64,000 bases of DNA. It comes from Nepenthes gracilis. Its lineage: Eukaryota; Streptophyta; Magnoliopsida; Caryophyllales; Nepenthaceae. Position numbers and translations under genes: made by a program. This document shows positions 1 through 12,364 of the stretch, one piece after another (position 1 is the stretch's first letter; each line of letters opens with the position of its first letter). The DNA is taken from contig BSYO01000028.1 of assembly GCA_033239525.1 (NCBI GenBank), positions 12,641,597-12,705,596 of the forward strand, written 5' to 3'. The notes below the pieces were generated by a model. It saw only the letters and a program-made list of their open reading frames with translations, had not been told where the DNA came from and did not search any database.

Positions 1-132
1 TAACATCTTACCTACACCTGACCTCTTGTATTTACTATAGTGGTGTGCAGGATTCAGACTCAATAAACGGAGCCGGATCGAAACAACCAGGCGAATCCGA
101 TTCTATTCGAAATCAGATTCAGGTACGCATCA
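1..132 (+). mobile_element. 3' end of a Tat-type gypsy LTR, cut by the window edge
   Basis: This stretch aligns along its length with the end of the LTR at 58665-58786. Shared blocks include a 'gacctcttgt' block, 'cagactcaa', 'cggagccgga' and the terminal 'catca'. It ends at position 132 with CATCA, the end seen in the other Tat-type LTRs here. No primer-binding site follows, so it is the end of a 3' LTR or of a solo LTR in plus orientation. The 5' part lies outside the window, so no target duplication can be tested. Confidence 0.6.
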
Positions 133-277
133 ATATTAGAAATCTTAAAAAAATATTTTTTTTATTTGATTATTAAATCTATTTAAAAATTAAATGCATT
201 TAATATATTAATAATTTATTTTGATTATTATTTTATATAGAGTTATTTTAATTTTTTAATTTATAATTAAATAATTC

Positions 278-1166
278 TGATGTATCCTTGATCTGGTTGC
301 CGATAGATTAGAATGCTGCTGGGTCTTCGAATTGAACTAAAGCGGATCCAGTCTTCATACATTTCAACATAAATCCTGTATACCATAACTTAAAAATGAG
401 ATGTGAGAGAATTAGCGAAATTCGCATCCCGATATATGTGAGATGATGATACAAGGAATAAATTTTTTGAATCTAATTCAGAGGTTACGCTCGGCGTGAA
501 GTAGCTTTAGCGGTGGTAAGTTCGCAAGGAGTGGCTTGGACGTCATGGAGGTGAAAGTTGTGAAGGAATTCTCACAAGGTTCAATGGGTAGAGCATGAGC
601 TCTTGAGAGCTCTTATGGAAGTGGTGTTTGAGGGTTGTTATTAGCATTGATGTAGGCAACAATGTGAGCCTTAAAGAGAGGATGTCCTTGGAATCTGTCT
701 CAAGAATTTTTTATAATTTTTGAGCCAACTCAACATTATTTGGGCAACAAAACTAGTTGCTAGCTACCCTGCACAAATCTAGTGGGCTAGCATGAATGTT
801 GCGGGTGTCATTTAAGGTAACCACAATTTGTTGAAAGGAGATTCTTTTCTTCCTTGGGGGATGTGACACACAACAAATATTTGGGTTACCATTGCGGAAG
901 ATACACTAAGTTAAAAATTTCCTTCCTAGAGAAATCGCGATCCGAAACAATATTCAGGGTTTTGACTGGTTAAGGCAAATGATATTCAATGCATGGTAGT
1001 GATATTGTGGGCCGCTCAGATTGGGCAGCAAACAGCTTGGGTGGTTGTTGGCCCATTGAAGTACTACTCTCGATCAACAGAAGTGTTGACTATCCTCTAA
1101 ACTAGTGGGCCTATTGCCTTCTAGACCTGTCTCCTTCTGGATCGGCCCATTTCTACCGCCCCATCA
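278..1166 (-). mobile_element. Solo LTR of a Tat-type Ty3/gypsy element
   Basis: An 889-bp sequence starts TGATGTATCC and ends CCCCATCA. It is flanked on both sides by the perfect 5-bp duplication AATTC (273-277 and 1167-1171). Read on the minus strand it begins TGATGGG and ends in ATACATCA, like the LTRs at 1356-5087, 8064-9201 and 56436-57452, which gives the orientation. There is no internal region, so it is a solo LTR left by LTR-LTR recombination. Family assignment rests on these terminal similarities. Confidence 0.85.
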
Positions 1167-1249
1167 AATTCATTATCAAAAGTTAGAGAAACTAGAAATA
1201 GTTGAAGAGAGGAACATAGTAGAGCATCACGGTCTAAATTTTTATAGTT

Positions 1250-1338
1250 ATAAACCGTGTAGTGCGTGTGGTCCCTATTAGAACAGATGCTAGCCAATTT
1301 AAATTATAAATACTCTTAAGTGCTTAAGGTTAGTCCCG
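1250..1338 (+). repeat. Left arm of a split inverted repeat
   Basis: About 90 bp that matches the reverse complement of 5186-5275 at roughly three bases in four by eye. The best core is 'TACTCTTAAGTG'. The arms now lie 3.8 kb apart because an LTR (itself interrupted) inserted between them. Without those insertions the arms would be about 115 bp apart, as in a MITE or foldback transposon. The superfamily is not recognised. Confidence 0.55.
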
Positions 1339-3378
1339 TTTTTCATATCCAATTATGATGTATCCTTGGGTCCAGATCCTCATGCGAATTAGAAAACATT
1401 TAGATTTCTCGGTTGAATCAAATTGTGAACAGATCCGGTCTCTGCATCTCTCAATTTGGGCCCTATGCAACTCAAAATACAAGTAAGAAGTAAGAGAACG
1501 GCGAGAGGTTATACCATCGTAAATATTCTGACGTTCAAGTCAAAAATCTTTTCCTGAGAACGAAAAAATATACGCGTGAAAGTAAATGTGATGAAAATAT
1601 AAGGATGTTGAAATGTGAGGAACATGTGGGACATTCAAAGGAGTCTTGTGCTCCTTTTCTTGCACTACAAGGAGTGGCTCACTATAGTTGTCATATTGTG
1701 GCGGTAGTTCGAGGGAAGAGAGTTGATTCTTTCTCCTTATTGCTTTGAGCACTGGATGCTACGATTACGTTCACGATCTCAGGTCACCTCTTAGACCGTT
1801 TTTGTGGAAGTGAGATTCCGATCCTCTTCTCAACTAACAGAAATGGTATTTGTAAGCTTATTTAGAGAGACTTTTTGTGGCGACCCGAGCCCGAAATTAC
1901 CCAACACGTGGCATCGAGCCGCACACGCGGAACCAAAAATTTAAACCAAACATACTCATCCAATAATTTAGATCATTTCAATTCTTGCGATATTAACTAC
2001 ATCATAATAATTTGTCCATTATCCATGCAGACATAATAAAGGAGACATAAACTCAACAAAAGAAAATACATCAGTCTCAATAACAAGGTAAATCGCATCA
2101 ATCGACTATCAGGATCATCTTCTCATGCATTTCTCCACCAAGCTAACCGCTGAAACTCAATCTGGAGCCAAGAAAACACAAGGGTGAGCCAAAGCCCAGC
2201 AAGTGATATAATCAAAAACGCTAACAACAATAACGATCTCGGATATCATCTACCAATGTCTCAACATACTCTGACAACCTACTATATCCGAGATAGATTG
2301 CAACACGTCGTAAATACGACTCTAGGCAAATGGATCCCACAAGACCCGAACATCCAAAAATAACAAGAGTGCCAATAAATAACGGAAATCCCCTGGAATC
2401 CGATCTCAACGATGATTGGGGATTTCCCCGGTCCATATGTCAGCGAGAACGACCAGCATATTCACGATAACAATACAACATGGATTCCACTGAATCCGAG
2501 TATCACAAGATCCACACAAGGATATTGCCACCACAACAAATGAGGTACTCAAAATCATAGAACATCTCAAGGAATCACCCGGATCTTATTCCGCCATTTG
2601 TGAACCAAAGGTCGCGATAATGGGTACTTGCAGGCTAACGATGCTCGCAAGTTTGACATCCGACCAAATCCATGGTCCACAGAGACTCGCCCCACAAAGT
2701 ACAGAGGACGTCTCCCGAGCATGCTCCTTGCTCCTCTTCCGACTCTACACTAGTACGGAAGACAACTCACACACGTCAAACCCAAAGATCTCCCGCCATG
2801 ATATCCTCGATATCATGATCTACGATGTTCGCGGGGCCATAAGCACCCCGCCACACTAGGCAATGTACCTCAACACCACCAGATACGGAAATCAAGATCG
2901 GATAAGTGAGACCACTACCAAAGCCTCCCATTCGACCAGATACTTCAATGTTTTCACACACTCTCCTCAACCTTGACCATAAGAAGCCAACAAATACACA
3001 TACTCACACACTGAGTATAACGCAAAGAAACACTTTGCCACATCAATAATAGAACGTCGTTCGGTGCTGACCAGACCGTACTCACACAATCAAATCCAAC
3101 ACAAAGGAATGTATCTCAAAAACATCCAAAGGAATTACAAGGATCGAGATATGATCAGCTCAACCGCCTTACTATTTTTATTTCGGAGCGATGCCTACGA
3201 CTAAGGCCAACAGTATTTTTATTTCAATTTCCCATTTCCAATTAATCGATACTGATCCCAACAATTTAATTGGCAATTATTTATTTCTTCATACCATCGC
3301 ATAACTCCGAACATGGCAATACACTTTTATAATTACAACGTACGCAGACTTTGAATATTCTCTATGCTCTTATACATT

Positions 3379-3381
<3 letters not shown>

Positions 3382-3449
<68 letters not shown>
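3382..3449. repeat. (TA)n microsatellite
   Basis: An uninterrupted TA dinucleotide run of about 68 bp inside the 2.8-kb solo LTR. It is followed to about 3850 by a block rich in CACA and CCCAGCCCAA motifs, which creates long spurious open frames. Confidence 0.95.
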
Positions 3450-3451
<2 letters not shown>

Positions 3452-4490
3452 AAACACATATACCCATACTTAGCCAAAACACACACACTCAATCCAGCCC
3501 AGCATACACACACTCCAGGCCCAGCCCAACCCACATATTCAATCCAGGCCAGCATACACATTCCAGGCCCAGCCCAACACACTCTCCCTATGCAACACAT
3601 CCACACACTCCACACACACACATGCTTGGGCCCAGCCCAACACCACACACACACACACTTGGGCCCACAGCCCAACTCAACCCGGCAGCCCATCACGCAC
3701 ACACAGCCTCACGCAGCAGCTTCCTGCTGCACTCTCCACATACGCACACACACACGGCTTGAGCACACCCACGCGTGGTTTTGTGTAACACAACACACAC
3801 CGTTTGATTACTTACACACACGGCTTCACCCAGCCGTTCACACCCACCCAAAGACAACAACAATTTAACCCCGGACTTACAATTTCTTCATTGGGACTTT
3901 TGGCTAGAAACAGAGCATGAGAGAAATTCGGGAAATTAGTGAGCAAGAGAGGGAATATTAGGATGATTTCACTTGAAATTTCGAGAGGAACGATGTAGAG
4001 AGGAAAATCACTTGCAATTAGAGAGGAAATGACAAAGGGATCACTTGCAAATTAGAGGAGAAATGATGACAACGAATTCACTTGCGAATTGAAGAGAAAT
4101 GACAGTTGATTAACACGGCTCGAGAACGGCTTCAAATCGGCTCGGTTCGGCTTGTCCGGAAAACGGCCGGCGTTGTTGCAACCAAATGGCAACGGCAGCG
4201 GCGACTTAAACTTCGACAACGGTTTTGGAAAGCGACCTCGAGGATGAACCACGGCTCCGATTTTCTTCTTCCTTCACTTAGCGACGAACCCACAACCGCG
4301 CTTCATTTAAATCGACTTGTTCCGGCCACAATGGAGCCGTTGCGAGAGAGAAGAGAGAGAGGGAGAGAACCCAGACGAGGCGCTAGAAAGAGGGAGAGAG
4401 GGAGATTGTGAGGGAAATTGTGGGGAAATGGCGCCGGGAGCTTCGGGAAGAAGGTGGGGTGACGTGGGTTGGGTTTTGTTTTTATTTTTA

Positions 4491-4491
<1 letters not shown>

Positions 4492-4525
<34 letters not shown>
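4492..4525. repeat. (ATT)n microsatellite
   Basis: About eleven ATT units inside the 2.8-kb solo LTR, just downstream of its purine-rich block. Confidence 0.9.
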
Positions 4526-4527
<2 letters not shown>

Positions 4528-5185
4528 GTTTATATAAATATATATATATATTATATATATATTTAAATTTATTATTATTTATATCACCATAAGTATTTAT
4601 ATATTTTTATTTCGTAATAAATTTAATTTCACCCGATTAAATCTTTTAATTTCATTCATAAAAATATCCGGGTATTACACTTTTAAGAATCAAAATCTCC
4701 AACAAGTGATTTGCTGGGATTTGCCAGCCGTAGAGCGCTGGCGGTGGTCTCAGTTGTCATCTTGTGACGGTGTGTGAGCCATCGTTTGATGTAGCCAGCC
4801 CAGGTTTATTTAACTTTGTATGGGATTGGTTGAGTGGCTGTTGGGGCATTGTGTGCTGCAACTTAGCAACGTTGACCTTATCTCTTATTGGCCAACATTT
4901 CCTGAGTCGAGGTTGGCTTTACAGTGGTGCGGGTGAAGTTGATTGGGCGCGTGTTAAGGATGCCTAGAGGGCCCTGCACCCAAATCTCTTCAGGTGTCGT
5001 TGCTGGGTTGGTCCATCTGCTAGTCAGGCCCGTCTTCTCTTAGTTGGGTTCTGTTAATCCTGATCCATATTTATATTGGACCCATCAGATTACTACCTTA
5101 TTACTATTGATTATTTATTTATATTTTTACATTTTCACCAGTGACTTACAAACCTAACATTGATATAAGTTTTCGCATTGTATGT

Positions 5186-5275
5186 CGAGACTGATCACGT
5201 ACACTTAAGAGTACTTATGGTTTAATTTAGTTGGTATCCGTCCCTATAAGAACCAGACGTATCACATTATTTTGG
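5186..5275 (-). repeat. Right arm of a split inverted repeat
   Basis: Partner of 1250-1338. Read on the minus strand it matches that arm, including 'TACTCTTAAGTG'. It lies just outside the Tat-type LTR that ends at 5087. Confidence 0.55.
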
Positions 5276-8058
5276 TTATGAATCCGTTCCTCAGAGTGCT
5301 TATGAACGTGTGATCCTGATTCGTATTTTTTTTTCTTTATTAAATTTTTTAAATACAATTTTATTTAAAAAAATTAACTAAAAAAAAAATGCGAAATACA
5401 TATTTCGAATTATCCCGTTATCGATGCGTCACTTTCAGGCTCTGACTCTGAGGAAGCTGGGCGGCAAGCTGAGGAGGAAGGAGACTCTTCCTGCACGCGT
5501 GCCGCGCGTGGACCCCGCAGCCTCTCCACTTGGTTGACTTCTTTTCTTTCTTTCCACGCTGCGTTCAAACCACAAATAATATTATATTTTCAGCTTTAAT
5601 TAAACTAGTATAAAAATTAGCCATTGGTCGAAATATAATTTTTATTAATTCATTATATTATTATTATTTTTAAAAAAATAAAAGTATTTACTTTATTAAA
5701 TCTTATTAAGAATGACTTTTGTATATAATATAAAATTATTTCACCGGTTTGATTTTTTATAATTAAAAAAAAATTTTGTTAATTATTTACTTTTTTAAAA
5801 ATATAATTAATTTTGGGTTATAAAATATTTATGTTTGTAAAAAAAAGTATTACTTTTATTAATTTTAAATATAATTTAAAATATTTTAAAATAGTAGAAA
5901 TTTAGAAAAAAAATTTTAAAAAATCATTTATAAAATATTTTATGAAATTTTGATCATATGGTATTTATTTTATATTATATTTTATATTAATTATAAAATT
6001 AAAAAAAATGTGGTTATGGTATATTTTAACTAATTCTTTCATAATAAAGATATTTTAAGTTTTTTATATTTTTTTTGAAAATTAAAAATATAATTTAGAA
6101 TTTTTAATAATATAAAATAAGCCGGCAAGATGGACCCCCTTAATCAATTATATATATAATATTTCTATAATTTGTGTCTGTAATATTTTATAAAAATATT
6201 TTGTACTATTTTGACAAGATGTGTGCTTTAAGTTATAATTGTACGAGGTGAAACTTGCAAGTGATTTTTTGTAATATTAAATTTAATATTTAATAAATAT
6301 TAATAATATATATATATATTTTAAAATTCTCTATCTTTAATATTTTTTTATTTTTAAATTGTTATTATTATTTAATTTTAATTTAATAATCTCCTTAAAA
6401 AAGGTAAAATCTTCATTTCTTAAAACTGAGTGGTCTTATTATATTCATGGGAGTACTCATTATGGACTTGGAGCGATCAATTTCGTGGGAAATTAATTTA
6501 AAATTAATTTAAAAATAATTAAATTAAATAATTAATTTTAAAAATAATTTTAAAATTTTTTTAAAAATAATTTTAAAAATAATTATAAAAAAAAGCATTT
6601 GTGCTTTGGAATTATATTCATGTTCTTTCATGTTTTGGAATTTATTTAGCCACTTACCACAGTAGATCGGTATCAAAATCGGTATAACTCCAGCATAAGC
6701 CAAGCATCAACGCTTGCGTCTTTTAATCTTTTTATCGTATACAATGTTTCTATTATTTGTTTATACGAGCAGGCTCAGATTAAAAAATTAAATAAATAGA
6801 TGTCATGCTATCTGATAATATCTCAAGAGAATCTTAAGAGTGTTGCCATAATGTTTTTCCTGAGTTAAATACGGACTGCAAAAAAAAATGACTGTATATA
6901 ACTGTTACAATACAAGAAATCAATCGATTAAATATAGTTTAAAAAACCAATCCTAATAGAATGGCACCATATAGTGGAGTTCACGAGCCTTGCATCGCAG
7001 TGACCGCGGCCACAGGACTGCACCACAAATTTTGACCATCCGGGTGAAATTGGATGGTTGAACTTTTATCTTTTTTTAATTTACAAACAAAAAAAAAGAA
7101 AAAGTTGCATGTTATCGACCGTTAGATTTCATCTGCACGATGATCAGTGCCGTTCGGACAGTATGCTTTATAGGAGAAGGTATATATATATATATTGTTC
7201 TAGGGAAAGGCTTTTCCATAAAAAAATGACGGTATTTGATTTCAAATGTCTAGCATACTTTTTAGCAGCGATCATTGTCGAGTATTGTGTATTTATTAAG
7301 TTCAATCTACTTTAACGATAACATTATTCCACATCATTATGCAAGAGGATTTGGTTACGAGAAGCATTAGGGGCGAGAGAAGGATCTCTTGAATGCTAAC
7401 GAAAGGATGGATCTTCCAGCATCGATTCCGCTAGTTAAGTAACAATTTCTTGAGATTAAAGTGTGATGAAAAGAATGCTTTATTTAGACTAAACGAAATT
7501 TCATCTCCTCTCATTTGATGTCACAACCGATGCTTTAGTTTGGCATTCGATGTTTAGAAGTGGAAAAAGATGGGAGAATCGAGAAAATAGATTGAGGAAG
7601 GAGTAGAGTAGTTTTGATATTCATGCACACCATTAAGAAACATGCAAAGTACTTTACTAGTTACACCGTGGTATCAAATATTATTATAGTGTCATATTAC
7701 TCATGAAATTCGACTTTTACGTATAACATATTGTCCTTTTAAATAATGAAGAATCTTTGTCTTTATATCATATTTAGTCCAATCTTGTAATAAATAATCT
7801 TATCAACAAATATCATAGATTAGTAAAGTTTATGCATGTAGTAAAAGAAATTAAAATTTTGACCATTATTCTAACTATAATGTTAAAAATTATCCTTATT
7901 AACTATATTAATATTTTGAATGGGGGATTATACTCCGTGAACCAAGATGTTTCACCCATTTTTTTCTTTCTTAACAAAATTAAGTTTGCAGCTTGTTTTT
8001 TTAACTCCTGACATGACGCTCTTGCCTTTGATCCTTATTGTTCTCTTAGATGTTCATG
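5276..8058. other. AT-rich intergenic stretch without a supported gene
   Basis: Mostly A/T runs with no convincing coding frame. A GC-richer patch of about 130 bp at 5430-5560 and a mixed-composition patch at 6955-7180 stand out, but neither has a long frame or a recognisable motif. Short frames such as 7058-7315 are T- and A-rich and lack family resemblance. Confidence 0.6.
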
Positions 8059-8063
8059 AGTCT

Positions 8064-9201
8064 TGATGTATCATTGGATCTCAATTATTGAACGAGTTAA
8101 TGTGCCACTTGATCTTCCCTAGGGGTCGAGTTGAAGTGAGTTCGATCCTCATTATTTTGAACATGAATCATGTGCAACACAACTAATTAATAAGATGTCA
8201 GGGAATGGTAGACTTGCTCCCTCATATGTTCTCCGACGTTTAAATTAGAAATATTTCTCAAGTAAATAAAAAGATATGATAAAATAATAATTCGTGGATG
8301 CATGTAGTAGGGAATTGAATGTTGGCAAAGAACTGAATTTTGGTGAGTGCGTTTGGTTGGGGAGCGACTTTGAGAGGAAGGATTGAGCTCCGATGAGTGC
8401 ACTCGACTAGGGAGTAGCTTTAAGGTGGAGGACTAAGTTTCGATGAGTACACTTGGCTAGGTATTAGATTTGAAGTGGAGGACTGAGTGCCGATAAGTGC
8501 GTTCAATTAGGAATCGGCTTTGAGGTGGAAGACTAAGTTCTCGTGAGTGTGTTCGATTGGGGCCCGACTTTGAAATGGAGAATCAAACTCTGGTGAGTGC
8601 CCTTGGTTAGGTAGCTGTTTTGAGGTATACCATGATGAGAATGTGGCTTAGAGGAATGAATGCCTTCTTCAAGGAATAGCTCTGAGGCAAAGAATTGCGC
8701 TCTTCTGTCATTTCTACTTTTTTCAAATTTTCCGTCTAGAAGTGCCCCTTTTTCCTACAGAGGAAAGGAAGTATTTGTAGAGAAAGGATACTAGCAAGCT
8801 GTTGTTGGGGCGTTGATTTGCGCTATGATTTCTAACCTTCTATGGGCGTCAATTTTGTGTTTCCCTAGCGGGTTCTGTCATTCTCGACGACCTCGGCGCA
8901 ATAGGCTGGCGTGAGCCCCCTCCGACTTTACCCCCGTGGTTATGGGGGACCACGCATCTATAGAGGTCACGTGGGCTGGTCCGGTCGGCGGAAGCTACTG
9001 AGGCATGTTCTTCTAGGCTGCACTCGGTGGGTGTTTCTGCGAGCCCAAATCTTTTTGGGCGGATTTGGGTTGCACCGTCTAGGCCTTCCACAGTGCTTCT
9101 GGGCCTTAAGCCATGAGGGGCCTTTCTTGGGTTGAGGCTTTTGGGGTGCTCTTCCCCTACATGCCTGATTCTAAGTCAACCCATGGGTACTGAACCCATC
9201 A
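8064..9201 (-). repeat. 3' LTR of element C
   Basis: 1138 bp, TGATGTATC to GAACCCATCA on the plus strand. It aligns with 14055-15012 throughout, for example around 'gtgccacttgatctt' and 'catgggtac'. It is about 180 bp longer than its partner because it holds more copies of a 50-bp minisatellite (8331-8636). Confidence 0.85.
8331..8636. repeat. 50-bp minisatellite, six copies, inside an LTR
   Basis: Units start at 8331, 8381, 8431, 8481, 8531 and 8581, an exact 50-bp period. Each carries the pattern 'gactgag..., gatgagtgc, ...gactttgag.tggag' with several substitutions. The other LTR of the same element has only two units (from 14341). Confidence 0.85.
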
Positions 9202-9213
9202 CTAGTCTCTCAT
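9202..9213 (-). promoter_or_regulatory. Purine-rich tract of element C
   Basis: On the minus strand this reads ATGAGAGACTAG directly before the 3' LTR start TGATGGG. It matches ATGGGGAGCTCA at the same place in element A (56424-56435). In this element type the tract primes plus-strand DNA synthesis. Confidence 0.6.
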
Positions 9214-10910
9214 GCCGGGAGGCCTGACTGGGCAACTCCTGGCATGTTCATGATAGGACCTTGCTTGCAAATCCATGTGCACTTTCCTTTTCAAGGCATT
9301 ATGATGATTTTTGCTCTGTTTGGCAAGATTTGGTACTGATTCAATTCTCTGTCGCTGGAGACTTACTACCAAGGGGGATTTTCTAGCGCCAGCACAATCT
9401 TTTCAGTTTATTGCTTGATGATCTCCTTTTTCAGCTATAAGTAAAGGTGCTCTCAACGTCTTACATCACGAATTGCCTTCGCCAACTAAGTGGTATAAGA
9501 GTTCAGAGTTGGTATGGAGCTTGCACAACTACAAGTCAGGATCGGTAAAGCTTCTTCACCGATGTGCAAAATTGGAGCTAAGGATACGCCTGAAATCTGC
9601 CTTGATTTCCTTCTTTTGGACGAAGCCCAAATATGTTTCGCATCACACCGGAAAAGGCCCAAGTTTTGGTGGTTGTCTTCCACTTCTCCAAGTCAAGGGC
9701 ACGATGGTTTTTGTTGGGGCAACCTCGAAGGAGTGGCGGCTCACCCCTTGTGATAGGAAAGGGTGATATCCCGTCCCCTCCGGAGGAGCGACTCAATCGT
9801 AGGCTACCCGCGGGGGGACCTACCTCGAGACCATTGGATGAGGAACTTCTTCAAGTCCACATTGAACCTTTGGACATCGTCATCGTGCTAGGTCTGGTGT
9901 AAACACAGAGGCTTGCGGACTACACGGTTAGAATCTATTTTGTCAGACGATTCTTGGTGGTCATTCTCGGGTAAGAACTGATGTTTTGCTCATTGTTCTT
10001 GCAATAGAGGACTTTTGCATGCCTTTCTCGTCGTGCTAGCCTCTCGAGCCAGATGCCACGGCGGCTATTCTGGTGTTTTTCTCTTACTGCTGTCTTCCCC
10101 AAAGTAGGTCAGACGAATGCAGTCAGGTTGCTGTTCCATATATCTTTCATTTTCTTTTCGAATTGTACATCTATTGTTGAAAGATTGTACTTCGTAAAAG
10201 AAATCAATGAATTGAACTATTAAGTATTATTTGCCCTCATATTACATGGCTCCAATATTTTTACATGGTGTAAATAATTGAGACGCTTGCATGCTATTTT
10301 GTGTTGGCTGATGCTTGTCAATTTGACAGTTCAGGCGATCAGTGACTCAGTCTTCTAGCGATCCATCCTATGGTCGATCATCCCGAGCACTTGATATGGA
10401 CACGAGTCAGACAAATTAGCTTTGAGCTTGCTTGGTTGGTGGCCACTGCTTGGCATCTGATAGTTGGATGGTCCGAATTACTAGCGTCTCGATCCTCTGG
10501 TGATCTAGCCCATAGCCAATTGCTCTAAACGCTTGGTTGGTACATGAGTTGAGCGAATCAGCCTCGGATCCACCAGGGTTGTACGCGACCAGTCTGTAGT
10601 CTTTGAAAGTGGGGAACCAAGTTATCATTGCTTGCATTGCGCCGCTGATTCAATGATCCAAGCATCTATGCTATCAACTGTAAGGATAATAAACGGGGAG
10701 GCACCGAGTCGATCATCATGACGGGGCCAATGAATAGACGTGTCGCAACACCCTGCAATGAGGACACATGTCGCAGCCATTATGGAGACGCACCTCTTCG
10801 ATATCTTCAAATGATGCCATTGCAGGGCTGAGGCATTAGCTCTACATCTCTTCGATATCAGAGTATCTCTGCCCCAAATCTTCATTCTTATTCCTGGTTC
10901 ACATAGTTTT

Positions 10911-12364
10911 TTGCATGGCTTCTCAAGGTATCACCAATATTCAATCCAACTTAAGTATCACTGTTCAGCAGATCCCCTGAATGCACTAGATGGGGTGTGG
11001 AGGGAGACTTGGATGGAGGAGGGTGACACCTTTACTGCGTCGAGTCATTGCCCCAAAACAAAGTATAGGGACCTGTTTTCTTGGGACTCTCTTGTGCGGG
11101 CCTCTGATGAGGTGGCTCCTCCGTTGCCTACTATCTTTAAAGAGTGTTGGAGAATTAACACGACCTATGCGAGGGCTTCTGCTTCAACTGCTGGTGAACC
11201 ATCGAGGAGGCCGGGCTTTGAAGAGTCTTCATTGGATAGCATGGGGCTTAACGACTTGACTGAATAGTCTAATGATCCCTCTATGGATTTTGTTGATAGA
11301 GCGGGGGGTCACCTGGCTGGTTCACTGGGTGGACAAATTGACATTGTGGCTGCAGTTGAGTGGGGGACCCAAATCTTGGTAGCTTCTTCTTTGGAGACAT
11401 TTGTGTCTACCTCTCTCACTATTTCTGTCAAGGAGGGTGTTGGAAGCGCTCAGATGAAGGAAGGAACAGTTGGAAACAGCCCAGAGGCTGTTATGGCAGT
11501 TGAGGGGGCATCTCATCCATAGGAGTCGGTGCCTAAGCCCCCGAGGACCTTAGGTGGACTTGGTCCTCCTCCAGGTTTTGAGGCGCCTCTTCCCGGTTTC
11601 GAGGCGTGTCTACCCTGCGGCTTGCCACCTCTGCAATCTTTATCGATCCCCGCTCAAGTTGGAGTTGAGGATCTTCCCGACCCACCACACCGAGAGGGTT
11701 GTTTTACCATGAGGTACTACATCATGGGTTTCTTTGTATTGATATCATGGTCTTTTTTGCCATCCCTAACTGACCATACCTTGTTACCTAGTAGGTTTAG
11801 GAGGCACTCTGAGTCGTGGAGAGGGCACTACACTGGAGGGACATTGAAATCTTACGATTATCTCAAGGGCGCATGGGTCTTGCTTCACTAGAGGATGCAA
11901 AGCGCCAAATAAACATTACTGTTGTTGAGGCTTTATGGAGTGATGAGCGGGCTACTTATTTGGACCAAGCACGGTTCGCGTCAGAGGCGAGATTTTGAGA
12001 GCTCTCAGAGGCAAACACACTAACTCTAGATCTAATTGTCTCACTCGAGGACAAGCTTCAAGAAGCACAACAGTAGCTCGATGTTCTCTGGGATGAGAGC
12101 ACCTGGCTTGTAGGAGAGTTGGTGTCTTAGTTCTCCCCTGACGAAGTTAGTCGTGCCATGGATGGTGGGTTCAGAGAGGACATTTACTTTAGTCAGTGGA
12201 TTGCGTTCTTTGTGGCCTTGAGATTCCCTGTCGACTTCCCAAATTTGAGGAACTCCAGAGTTCGACGACACACTGACCTGGTGGACTTCTTGGAGGTAGG
12301 AGGGAGGCTTGTACCATGCTTATCAGGGGGCCTCATCCTTATGATAGTCACTTGGCCAGGTTGA
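10911..12364 (+). pseudogene. Antisense ORF of element C, coiled-coil region
   Basis: A plus-strand coding remnant inside the minus-strand element, in the position of the antisense ORF of Tat-lineage elements. One frame runs from 10911 to about 11720 through stops at 11265-11267 and 11520-11522. It then shifts to a second frame from about 11813 to 12364 with stops at 11996, 12074 and 12128. The second frame has heptad-like acidic and leucine-rich stretches such as LEDKLQEAQQ, then a conserved-looking segment FSPDEVSRAMD and a tail with RFPVDF. This resembles the coiled-coil tail of the antisense protein in element A (54025-56047). No clear N-terminal domain was found between 9214 and 10910. 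Two of the stops are TAG following or replacing glutamine positions. The function of such proteins is unknown. Confidence 0.45.

Larger units (their letters stand above)
1876..4679 (-). mobile_element. 2.8-kb solo LTR with perfect target duplication
   Basis: It starts TGTGGCGACCC and ends GGGTATTACA, with the 5-bp duplication CTTTT at 1871-1875 and 4680-4684. On the minus strand the start is TGTAATACCCGG, a start typical of plant chromovirus-type gypsy LTRs (family knowledge), so the orientation is minus. It contains a (TA)n tract, a CA-rich block of about 350 bp, a purine-rich block near 4330-4420 and an (ATT)n tract. Open frames inside follow these low-complexity tracts and are not genes. 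It inserted into the LTR at 1356-5087. Confidence 0.85.
1356..5087 (-). mobile_element. Tat-type solo LTR interrupted by another solo LTR
   Basis: The LTR occupies 1356-1875 and 4685-5087, about 920 bp once the insert at 1876-4679 and one copy of its target duplication are discounted. It starts TGATGTATCC, like the LTR at 278, and ends GGACCCATCA. On the minus strand that end reads TGATGGGTCC, the same start as the LTR of element A at 56436. The flanks are AATTA (1351-1355) and GATTA (5088-5092), a target duplication with one transition. No internal region is present. Confidence 0.75.

Noticed and set aside
3364..3868. Open frames on both strands over the TA and CA tracts
   Set aside because: They read through dinucleotide repeats and CACA-rich DNA inside a solo LTR; the peptides are repetitive Tyr-Ile or His-Thr runs.
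4106..4526. Arg/Glu-rich plus-strand frames
   Set aside because: Produced by the GAGAGA purine block of the 2.8-kb solo LTR; no start context or family support.
5430..5560. GC-rich patch as a possible exon
   Set aside because: The frame is not sustained and no splice sites or protein family could be recognised.
9486..9520. 'tggtataagag' as a tRNA-Met primer-binding site of element C
   Set aside because: It is not next to an LTR end and is on the wrong strand; the GGCGCC-type site at 14035-14054 directly abuts the 5' LTR.
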